Shown here in pieces: positions 1-5,010 of a stretch of 5,010 nucleotides of DNA; position 1 is the first letter of the stretch; each line of letters begins with the position of its first letter. The notes under the pieces are model-generated. The model had not been told where the DNA came from and did no database searches. It saw nothing but the letters and a program-made list of their open reading frames with translations. Location of the stretch: assembly GCA_009700405.1 (NCBI GenBank), contig WLMD01000118.1, positions 1 to 5,010 of the forward strand. Reading direction: 5' to 3'. Position numbers and translations under genes: made by a program. The DNA comes from Actinomycetota bacterium (lineage in GTDB: Bacteria; Actinomycetota; Actinomycetes; Nanopelagicales; Nanopelagicaceae).

Positions 1-775
1 GGTAGCCGTCTGCGCCATGCAATGGTCTGTGAAGTCGGCGATTTTCAATCGCTTTAGTGAGTGCTGCAAGTTCAAGGGCAAGTTCTTGGCTGGGGTTAAA
101 GGTGATAACACCTGCTCGCGCATCAACACCAACGCTGTTGCTCACATCATTTCTGGCCGCTTCAATGACCCCTGTACAGGCAACAATGGCAGGAATTCCA
201 AGAGTCCTTGCGATAATCGCCGTATGACTAGTTGGTCCGCCTTCTTCCGTAACTATTGCAAGGATCTGTCCAGGCTTTAAGTCTGTAGTGTCCGCCGGAG
301 ACAGGTCTCGCGCTATCAACACAAAGCCATGATTTAGCAATGGAATCTCTGGATATTCAACGCCTGATAGTACGCAGATAATTCGATCCCGAATATTGGC
401 CACATCGCTTGCCCGTTCGGCTAAATATCCCCCTGCATTAATTAATAGACGTGTAAATATTTCGGCTGCTTCCCAAATTGAATAAGCTGCGGTGTGGCCC
501 TTGGCTAGTAACGATTCTGCTTCAGAAAAGAGCGCACTATCTTCGGTCATCTCTTGAGTCGCATAGAGAATTTCTTGCGCTAGTCCTTCGGATCTTTCTG
601 CACGTTCACCTAATTCGTTTGAAACCGCTTTTATTGCACGAGAAAGGTTGTCGAGTTCAAACTCAGCACCGGATCCAGATTGCATTGAAGACGGTTTCGG
701 GAGTGCAGCCGCCATAATATGAAAGGGTCCTAAAGCAGCTCCTGTGCTCGCAGATATCCCCTGCAAAGTAGTCAT
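1..775 (-). CDS. ptsI: PTS Enzyme I (phosphoenolpyruvate-protein phosphotransferase), N-terminal part, cut by left edge
   Basis: Enzyme I starts the sugar phosphotransferase system in the cytoplasm: it autophosphorylates from PEP, releasing pyruvate, and passes the phosphate to HPr. I translated the minus strand from ATG at 775-773 and obtained 258 open codons running off the window; full-length Enzyme I is usually about 550-575 residues, so the PEP-binding barrel lies outside. The N-terminus (LQGISASTGAALGP) matches the family start. Residues about 25-140 fit the helical HPr-binding domain, ending in ERASDVANIRDRI. The phosphohistidine domain follows, with GGPTSHTAIIARTLGIP at residues 179-195; His184 is the expected phosphorylated residue (His189 in E. 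coli). A good Shine-Dalgarno, AAGGGAG (786-780), sits 4 bases before the ATG. The gene starts 26 bases after the E2 stop with no visible terminator between, so it is probably the last visible member of the dehydrogenase operon. A PTS-like paralogue fused to other domains cannot be excluded without the rest. Confidence 0.95.
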   Translation of the reverse strand, partial: MTTLQGISASTGAALGPFHIMAAALPKPSSMQSGSGAEFELDNLSRAIKAVSNELGERAERSEGLAQEILYATQEMTEDSALFSEAESLLAKGHTAAYSIWEAAEIFTRLLINAGGYLAERASDVANIRDRIICVLSGVEYPEIPLLNHGFVLIARDLSPADTTDLKPGQILAIVTEEGGPTSHTAIIARTLGIPAIVACTGVIEAARNDVSNSVGVDARAGVITFNPSQELALELAALTKAIENRRLHRPLHGADGY

Positions 776-779
776 GCTT

Positions 780-786
780 CTCCCTT
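780..786 (-). promoter_or_regulatory. Ribosome binding site of ptsI
   Basis: On the minus strand AAGGGAG lies 4 bases before the ATG at 775. It lies wholly within the 26-base gap after the E2 stop, so ptsI has its own strong initiation signal and does not depend on translational coupling. Confidence 0.7.
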
Positions 787-801
787 GATTTCTCGCCTAA
801 C

Positions 802-1863
802 TTACAGGGCGTTAACGAGTTGGTCTAGGAAGTCAGCGGCTTCGATTGCATCGCAATATCGTAAATCTACTGTCAGGCTGATAATTGATTGCCCAAATGC
901 TCCATCAGGTGCTCCAACCGAAAGTGCGGTCGTATTCGAAGGTAAAAGTAGTGGGATGGCCGAGGAAATCTTGGTATGGGAAAGGTCAAATATTGATGCC
1001 GTAGCACCACTGAGCATCGCTAAAGGCACTTTGCCATCGCGTGCTTTCTCCCTGGTGGAGGTAATCCATTCAGAAAGTTCATTGCCTGGCATCGCATCTG
1101 GATCTTTGAAGACCGGCATCGCTAATCCGTATTTGGATTCCATAATCAGTGCGACACCAACGTGTGAGTGGGCAGTTTCATTAATTGTAGAAATGTTGAG
1201 ATGCGAGTGTTTGCGCAAAATACGAGCCCATGTTGATACAAGATGCGCGCTTCCTTGTTCTAGCGATGCAGTTGTGTGAGTGGAATACCGAGTCAGAGTA
1301 ATTTGCGGAATGCCCCGAGTCTTTTCAATCGAAGCGGCAACCATTTTTCTATTGGCCGCTTTACGATCATCATGTCCGGCGCTTAATTGTGGATGTGAAA
1401 TATCTTCGTAGGTGACAGTGCCATAAGGACCCGTTGCCTTAACGGAAGTTAGGTCAATGCCTCGTTCGCGAGCAAAGGTACGAGCCTTTGGAACTGCTTT
1501 GACTGATTCTTTCGATACCTCGGCGACAATCACTGGTTGCGCAACAACTGCGGGAGCCTCAGTCACAATCTCTGCTTCAGGTGCTGGAGTGCTGAAATCA
1601 AAGCTCATTACCTGAGTTTGGGTGATTAGCATCATTACTGGAGCACCTACAAGCATTGTGGAACCAATTTGCCCAATAATCTCTTTTACAACACCGTCGG
1701 CAGGTGACTCAACTTCCATATCGATTTTATCTGTAGCAACATCAAAGAGAACATCGCCCGACTTAACGGTATCCCCGACGTTAACTCGTATCGCTAGAAG
1801 TTCTCCTTCTTCCATCGTCATGCTCATCTTGGGCATGATTACGGCATAGTTGAAGTCGCTCAT
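802..1863 (-). CDS. 2-oxoacid dehydrogenase E2 component (dihydrolipoamide acyltransferase family) with degenerate catalytic domain
   Basis: E2 carries acyl groups on a swinging lipoyl arm between E1 and E3 and normally transfers them to CoA. The 353-residue product has one lipoyl domain at about 1-82 with the lipoylation motif TDKIDMEVESP (Lys46), a Pro/Ala-rich linker at about 90-118, a peripheral subunit-binding domain at about 122-156 (KARTFARERGIDL, KATGPYGTVTYEDI), and a catalytic-type domain at about 166-353 (YGLAMPVFKDPD, EKARDGKVP). The last domain is odd. It is roughly 190 residues where about 220-230 is usual, the region between ITLTR and HLNIST is compressed, and the family motif DHRxxDG reads DLRYCDA (333-339), so the catalytic His is Leu334 and Gly is Ala339. 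The gene overlaps E1-beta by ATGA (1863-1860) and its own Shine-Dalgarno is weak, which suggests translational coupling. It could be a true but unusual acyltransferase, or a lipoyl carrier/E3-binding scaffold resembling mammalian protein X. Family assignment is secure; transferase activity and substrate are not. Confidence 0.9.
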   Translation of the reverse strand: MSDFNYAVIMPKMSMTMEEGELLAIRVNVGDTVKSGDVLFDVATDKIDMEVESPADGVVKEIIGQIGSTMLVGAPVMMLITQTQVMSFDFSTPAPEAEIVTEAPAVVAQPVIVAEVSKESVKAVPKARTFARERGIDLTSVKATGPYGTVTYEDISHPQLSAGHDDRKAANRKMVAASIEKTRGIPQITLTRYSTHTTASLEQGSAHLVSTWARILRKHSHLNISTINETAHSHVGVALIMESKYGLAMPVFKDPDAMPGNELSEWITSTREKARDGKVPLAMLSGATASIFDLSHTKISSAIPLLLPSNTTALSVGAPDGAFGQSIISLTVDLRYCDAIEAADFLDQLVNAL

Positions 1864-2858
1864 CGCCAGTTAACTACCACTTCACGTGCTTGTTTAATGA
1901 TGTCCTCTACCTGCGGTACTGCTGCTTTTTCCAATTGCGGTGCATATGGAATAGGAACATTCATTCCTGCAAGGCGTGTTACGGGGGCTATGAGGTGGCC
2001 TAGTGAAGGTCCGGTTACAACTCGGGCAATTACTTCATTGATGAAGCCACCGTGCTCAGGTGCTTCCTGAACAACCATTAAACGACCAGTTTTTGCCAAA
2101 GAGGCATAAACAGGTTCCATATCAAGCGGAGAAATTGTTCGTGGATCAATGAGCGTAATATTTATACCCTCTTTATCCAATTCAGCAGCCGCAGCAAGAA
2201 CTCGTGTGACCATGATTCCTGTGGCAACAACCGTGAGGTCTTTTCCTTCGCGAACAACGCGAGAAACGCCTAACGGAATTCTGTAGGCGCCTTCTGGAAC
2301 ATCTTCGGTGCCCGCAACCTTGTAAAGAAGTTTATGTTCCAAGAAAATAACCGGATTGGGATCATCAATAGCCGAGAGCAAAAGCCCCTTGGCTTCATAG
2401 GGCGATGATGGGATAACTACTTTCAATCCGGGAACATTTGCAAACCAACCTTCAAGGCTCTGCGAATGTTGTGCAGCCGCACCAGTGCCTGAACCACTTG
2501 CTGTACGCAGTACTAGTGGAACATGCAGTCCGCCACCGACCATAAAGTGAATCTTGGCCGCCTGGTTAACGATTTGATCCATTGCTTGCGCAGTGAAATC
2601 TGAAAACTGAATCTCCACAATTGGACGCATGCCAGAAAGTGCAGCTCCGACGGCTGTTCCAACAATTCCTAATTCGGAAATTGGTGTATCGCGGATACGT
2701 TCTTTTCCGTAGCGATGGTAAAGGTCACCTGTAACACCGAATGCGCCACCATAAATACCAATATCTTCACCGAGAATAAAGACTTCTGGGCGCTCATCTA
2801 GTGCAATAGACATGGCCTCGCGAAGCGCCTCTGACATCGTTAATTTACGATCACTCAT
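1860..2858 (-). CDS. 2-oxoacid/acetoin dehydrogenase E1 component, beta subunit (AcoB/PdhB-like)
   Basis: This is the beta subunit of a heterotetrameric TPP-dependent E1, which decarboxylates a 2-oxoacid (or cleaves acetoin) and acylates the lipoyl arm of E2. The 332-residue length is typical. The N-terminal half is the pyrimidine-binding fold, with GEDIGIYGGAFGVT at 30-43 and RDTPISELGIVG at 56-67; Glu62 corresponds to the conserved glutamate that activates the TPP aminopyrimidine (Glu59 of human PDH E1-beta). AAQHSQSLEGWFANVPGLKV at 128-147 contains His131 of the conserved QHSQ motif. The C-terminal half is the transketolase C-terminal domain (DLTVVATGIMV, LIDPRTISPLD, EAPEHGGF). It starts inside the E1-alpha stop (ATGA at 2858-2855) behind a strong Shine-Dalgarno GAAGGTG (2870-2864). 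The text is closest to acetoin dehydrogenase beta as I remember that family, but pyruvate or branched-chain 2-oxoacid substrates remain possible. Confidence 0.95.
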   Translation of the reverse strand: MSDRKLTMSEALREAMSIALDERPEVFILGEDIGIYGGAFGVTGDLYHRYGKERIRDTPISELGIVGTAVGAALSGMRPIVEIQFSDFTAQAMDQIVNQAAKIHFMVGGGLHVPLVLRTASGSGTGAAAQHSQSLEGWFANVPGLKVVIPSSPYEAKGLLLSAIDDPNPVIFLEHKLLYKVAGTEDVPEGAYRIPLGVSRVVREGKDLTVVATGIMVTRVLAAAAELDKEGINITLIDPRTISPLDMEPVYASLAKTGRLMVVQEAPEHGGFINEVIARVVTGPSLGHLIAPVTRLAGMNVPIPYAPQLEKAAVPQVEDIIKQAREVVVNWR

Positions 2859-3856
2859 GCTGACACCTTCTTAAATACTGCATCGAGTAATCCCGCAGGA
2901 TCTGCAGGCTTGCCCTTCATTGCCTCATTAACTGCGGCAATAACTTGCTCTGTTGCCAGGCGGTGTTGTTCAGCGATATCAGCTTCAGTGAGCAATCCAC
3001 GCTCTACTACGACATGCTCGAAGTGGAGGATGGGATCTTTGGTCTTCCATTCATCAATTTCTTCTTTAGTGCGGTAGAGATTCTTATCGGATCGAGAATG
3101 CCCCTTCCATCGATAAGTCACAAACTCCAAGAGAGTAGGGCCCTCTCCTGATTTGGCCCGTTTAACGGCCGCTTCAGTAGCCTCATAGACTGCTGAAACA
3201 TCATTTCCATCCAGAGTAATTCCGGGGATTCCGTAACCAAGACCGCGATCTGAAAGTTTTTCAAGATTAAATGCAAGTTCTGTAGAGGAACTCATCCCGT
3301 ACCCGTTGTTTTCGCAAATGAATACGACAGGTAATTTCCAAATAGATGCAAGATTCGCTGCTTCATGAAATGCGCCCTCGTTCATCGCGCCATCACCAAA
3401 GAACGAGATGACAACAGTTCCTTTTTTCATCAACTGAGATGAAAGGGCCGCGCCGACTGCAATAGGAATACCACCACCAACAATTCCGTTGGCTCCAAGG
3501 TTTCCAGTTTCAACATCCGCGATATGCATCGATCCACCACGACCGCCGCAATAACCATTCTCTTTACCTAACAATTCAGCAACCATTCGAACTGGGTCGG
3601 CACCTTTAGCAATGCAGTGACCATGTCCGCGGTGAGTTGATGTGATTTGATCCTCAAGATTGAGTGCCATACATACGCCAACAGGTGATGCTTCTTGTCC
3701 AATAGAAAGATGCATCGTTCCGTGCATCATGCCGCGACCAAATAAATCTTCAACGGCTTCTTCAAATTTACGGATGCGCGACATGGTAAGCAACGCGTAA
3801 CGAGCATTCTCTTGCGACGCTAATGGATGGCCTAGAAGCAGTGCTGGAGTAGTCAT
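2855..3856 (-). CDS. 2-oxoacid/acetoin dehydrogenase E1 component, alpha subunit (AcoA/PdhA-like)
   Basis: This is the TPP-pyrophosphate-binding subunit of E1, pairing with the beta subunit encoded next. The 333-residue product shows the TPP/metal motif GDGAMNEGAFHEAANLASIW at 154-173, closing with ENN at 182-184. THRGHGHCIAKG at 74-85 lies at the active-site entrance, GGRGGSMHIADVETGNLGAN at 104-123 follows, and the C-terminal loop RWKGHSRSD at 249-257 corresponds to the phosphorylation-loop region of E1-alpha proteins. The RGHGHCIAKG wording, and GANGIVGGGIP after it, are more typical of acetoin dehydrogenase AcoA than of classical PDH, but they do not settle the substrate. The ATG at 3856 is chosen because GAAGG (3868-3864) sits 7 bases upstream. 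It is the first gene of the minus-strand operon and shares a 117-base divergent promoter region with ptsH. Confidence 0.95.
   Translation of the reverse strand: MTTPALLLGHPLASQENARYALLTMSRIRKFEEAVEDLFGRGMMHGTMHLSIGQEASPVGVCMALNLEDQITSTHRGHGHCIAKGADPVRMVAELLGKENGYCGGRGGSMHIADVETGNLGANGIVGGGIPIAVGAALSSQLMKKGTVVISFFGDGAMNEGAFHEAANLASIWKLPVVFICENNGYGMSSSTELAFNLEKLSDRGLGYGIPGITLDGNDVSAVYEATEAAVKRAKSGEGPTLLEFVTYRWKGHSRSDKNLYRTKEEIDEWKTKDPILHFEHVVVERGLLTEADIAEQHRLATEQVIAAVNEAMKGKPADPAGLLDAVFKKVSA
2864..2870 (-). promoter_or_regulatory. Ribosome binding site of E1-beta, inside the E1-alpha coding end
   Basis: GAAGGTG on the minus strand lies 5 bases before the E1-beta ATG and within the last codons of E1-alpha. 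Together with the ATGA overlap it fixes the start and supports coupled translation of the two E1 subunits in equal amounts. Confidence 0.65.
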
Positions 3857-3863
3857 TTACCGA

Positions 3864-3868
3864 CCTTC
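3864..3868 (-). promoter_or_regulatory. Ribosome binding site of E1-alpha
   Basis: GAAGG on the minus strand lies 7 bases before the ATG at 3856. Its outer base (3868) is also the first base of the palindrome CACATATGTG, so protein or RNA structure there could affect initiation. Confidence 0.6.
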
Positions 3869-3877
3869 ACATATGTG
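3868..3877. repeat. Perfect 10-base palindrome CACATATGTG upstream of E1-alpha
   Basis: CACATATGTG equals its own reverse complement, with no mismatch. Pairing does not extend cleanly outward (only scattered further matches), so it is a short candidate operator half-site pair and not a stable hairpin. It abuts the E1-alpha Shine-Dalgarno, where a bound repressor would block transcription or translation of the operon. A palindrome of this length can arise by chance in a few kilobases. Confidence 0.35.
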
Positions 3878-3894
3878 CAAGTGTTTGAATGGAT

Positions 3895-3909
3895 GTGTCT
3901 ATTAAACAC
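3895..3909. repeat. Imperfect palindrome GTGTCTATTAAACAC, candidate operator
   Basis: The 15-base text has arms GTGT and ACAC and an inner TA/TA pair around a central T; only one of the seven base pairs (C3899 with A3905) is mismatched. The outer ACAC also belongs to a second, wider inverted repeat, GTGTTT (3881-3886) with AAACAC (3904-3909), spaced by 17 bases. Size and symmetry suit a dimeric helix-turn-helix regulator of the TetR or GntR kind, but I recognise no specific family consensus. Confidence 0.4.
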
Positions 3910-3973
3910 CATAACCTCGCCATATACGCTAGGCGTTAGGTATTTCTTTCCACGACGAGAATTGCGGTTACAG

Positions 3974-4249
3974 ATGAAGGAATTTAGAACAACCGTTGCT
4001 TCTCCTGTAGGGCTTCACGCTCGACCAGCATCGTTATTTTCCCGTAGCGCAAAAGAATCTGGCTGCGTCGTCAAACTCGCGAAAGTCAACCAAGGTCAGC
4101 AATCTGAATTCGTTGACGGATCGAGCATCTTGCGAGTCATGACCCTCGGGGTGAAATGTGGAGACGAAATCATTGTTCAGGTAGAGGGTGAAAACGAGGA
4201 AGCTGCCGCAAACGCGCTTCAGCTCCTAGCCGAAAGTAACGAGCACTAA
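3974..4249 (+). CDS. ptsH: PTS phosphocarrier protein HPr
   Basis: HPr is the small cytoplasmic phosphocarrier that receives phosphate from Enzyme I and hands it to sugar-specific Enzyme IIA proteins. From ATG 3974 the product is 91 residues, and SPVGLHARPAS puts the active-site histidine at exactly residue 15, its canonical place, followed by Arg17 and Pro18. This is the main reason to reject the GTG at 3875, which would add 33 residues unrelated to HPr. The second family signature is DGSSILRVMTLGV at 48-60, where Ser51 aligns with the regulatory Ser46 of Bacillus HPr. The stretch between the two motifs appears about five residues longer than in Bacillus (around VNQGQQSEFVD). No good Shine-Dalgarno is visible: GACGAGA (3954-3960) is too far, so initiation may be weak or use a short leader. 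ptsH is divergent from ptsI instead of preceding it. It ends 6 bases from the convergent MFS gene. Confidence 0.95.
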   Translation: MKEFRTTVASPVGLHARPASLFSRSAKESGCVVKLAKVNQGQQSEFVDGSSILRVMTLGVKCGDEIIVQVEGENEEAAANALQLLAESNEH

Positions 4250-4255
4250 TCCGTT

Positions 4256-5010
4256 TTATTCTTTGTGTGTGACTACTGCTGGCAATGCAATCGTTGCTAG
4301 TAATCCAAGAAAAATAACAGCAGCTGCGACAAGAGTCGTGAAACGTGCCGCCGAGGTCATAGCAAGTTCACCTGCATGTCGTAGAACTTCTCCACCTGGA
4401 AGCTGACTCAATTGTGGAATTGCTGTTCCAGCCGAACCACGCACAACTTTTGCAACCTCCGATTGTGTTGCGCTATCGAGGCCTGGCACTGCCGCCAGAT
4501 TCTTAATGACTTTGCTTCCAAGATTTGTTACAAGAAGACTGCCTAAGAGCGCAACGCCGATTGCCGAACCCATCTGGCGAAAAGTGCTTTGTAGACCAGA
4601 TGCTTGTCCGCTTTGCGCGACCGGTACATCGGCAAGGATGACACTCGTTAATTGCGCAGTTGCCATTCCAACTCCAAGGCCATAGATAAATAGCCAGAGC
4701 GCGACAAGCCAACCCGCCATTGAAACATTGATTGTGATTCCTAACCCAAAGATTGCGATTACTTCGAAAGCTAGACCGATACGAACAACTGCACGTCCGC
4801 CAATTCGTTGCGTAAGTTGAGGTGTTGCACCTGAGATAAGGAATGTTCCTATTGCTAGGGAGAGAATGAGCACTCCAGATCTAAGCGCTGTGTATCCAAG
4901 GGCTCCTTGCACAAATAATGGAAGAGCAAAGAGCATTCCGAATTCACCAAGGGAAACTACAAGTGCTGCGATACTTCCGAATCGGAATGAACGAATCTTT
5001 AGCAAGGATA
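4256..5010 (-). CDS. MFS drug exporter-like transporter, DHA2 (14-helix, EmrB/QacA-like) family, C-terminal half, cut by right edge
   Basis: This is an inner-membrane secondary transporter; DHA2 members are usually proton-driven multidrug or metabolite exporters. The reading frame is open from the right edge (5010) to TAA at 4258-4256. A TTG at 5005 could be read as a start, but the text there (LKIRSFR) corresponds to the DLxLFRxRxF segment found in the middle of DHA2 proteins, before helix 9, so the gene must begin outside the window. Counting from that leucine, hydrophobic segments lie at about 11-33, 42-62, 72-92, 97-117, 144-164 and 221-243, giving six helices. GQASGLQSTFRQMGSAIGVA at 133-152 matches the conserved C-terminal DHA2 motif. 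The long polar loop at about 165-220 before the last helix is typical of 14-helix members. It is convergent with ptsH with a 6-base gap and no visible functional link to the PTS. Substrate is unknown. Confidence 0.88.
   Translation of the reverse strand, partial: SLLKIRSFRFGSIAALVVSLGEFGMLFALPLFVQGALGYTALRSGVLILSLAIGTFLISGATPQLTQRIGGRAVVRIGLAFEVIAIFGLGITINVSMAGWLVALWLFIYGLGVGMATAQLTSVILADVPVAQSGQASGLQSTFRQMGSAIGVALLGSLLVTNLGSKVIKNLAAVPGLDSATQSEVAKVVRGSAGTAIPQLSQLPGGEVLRHAGELAMTSAARFTTLVAAAVIFLGLLATIALPAVVTHKE

Larger units (their letters stand above)
3857..3973. promoter_or_regulatory. Divergent promoter region between the dehydrogenase-ptsI operon and ptsH
   Basis: These 117 bases separate two genes transcribed away from each other, so promoters for both must lie here or overlap the neighbouring starts. 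I cannot identify a convincing -35/-10 pair in either direction. Weak -10-like texts are TATACG (3923-3928) and TAGGTAT (3937-3943) for ptsH, and TTTAAT (complement of 3902-3907) or TATATG (complement of 3921-3926) for the operon. The region is notable for two short palindromes, listed separately, which make shared regulation plausible. Confidence 0.55.

Noticed and set aside
785..1279. Long plus-strand open frame opposite the E2 gene, and similar ones at 17-280, 478-717, 1622-1849 and 2945-3151
   Set aside because: Each lies entirely antisense to a gene with clear family motifs, has no recognisable domain and no ribosome binding site worth noting; they are shadows of the real coding frame.
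802..1400. Frameshift as the explanation for the degenerate E2 C-terminus
   Set aside because: Family-like text continues in the same frame on both sides of the altered motif (LTVD before, EAADFL after), so substitutions, not a frame change, account for it.
3866..3880. CRP/GlxR-type binding site around the CACATATGTG palindrome
   Set aside because: The expected TGTGA-N6-TCACA arrangement is absent; here the GTG/CAC arms are in the wrong orientation and have no six-base spacer.
3875..3973. Upstream GTG start that would give HPr a 33-residue N-terminal extension
   Set aside because: The extra residues resemble no HPr sequence, and the ATG at 3974 puts the active-site histidine at the canonical position 15; the extension would also cover the divergent promoter region.
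4222..4257. Possible terminator at the ptsH/MFS junction (GCTC 4222-4225 with GAGC 4241-4244, then TTTT)
   Set aside because: A four-pair stem with a 15-base loop and a T run that starts ten bases later is too weak to call an intrinsic terminator.
4503..4712. Minus-strand 69-codon frame inside the MFS gene
   Set aside because: It is a shifted frame of a recognisable membrane protein and shows no features of its own.
5003..5005. TTG as the start of the MFS gene, giving a complete 249-residue protein
   Set aside because: The text matches the middle of 14-helix DHA2 transporters and contains only the last six helices, and the frame stays open to the window edge, so the gene is cut, not short.

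Overview
The window looks like ordinary bacterial chromosome, densely coded, with base composition near or slightly below half G+C by eye. The style of the genes (an HPr of about 90 residues, a DHA2-type exporter, an acoABC-like dehydrogenase operon) fits an actinobacterium of moderate GC, perhaps a freshwater lineage. That taxonomic guess is an inference from general protein style, not from a marker gene.

Layout: on the minus strand, read from about 3856 down to the left edge, lies a tight run of four genes: E1-alpha, E1-beta and E2 of a 2-oxoacid (acetoin/pyruvate-type) dehydrogenase complex, then ptsI for PTS Enzyme I, which is cut by the left edge. The first three genes are joined by two 4-base ATGA overlaps, and E2 and ptsI are 26 bases apart, so co-transcription is likely. 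Facing away from this run, across a 117-base divergent intergenic region (3857-3973), is ptsH, encoding HPr, on the plus strand. ptsH ends tail to tail, 6 bases away, with the C-terminal half of a DHA2-type MFS transporter on the minus strand, cut by the right edge.

How the genes could work together: Enzyme I takes phosphate from PEP, releases pyruvate and phosphorylates HPr on His15. The dehydrogenase would oxidise a 2-oxoacid or acetoin to an acyl-CoA using TPP (E1) and lipoyl (E2) chemistry. No E3 (dihydrolipoamide dehydrogenase) and no PTS Enzyme II are visible here. The two general PTS genes are therefore split by a dehydrogenase operon and transcribed divergently, instead of forming the usual ptsHI pair.

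The most notable oddity is the E2 protein. Its lipoyl and subunit-binding domains look intact, but its catalytic domain is short and the C-terminal active-site motif DHRxxDG reads DLRYCDA, so the catalytic histidine is missing. The divergent intergenic region also holds two short palindromes that could be operators. I see no RNA genes, mobile elements, CRISPR arrays or clear intrinsic terminators.
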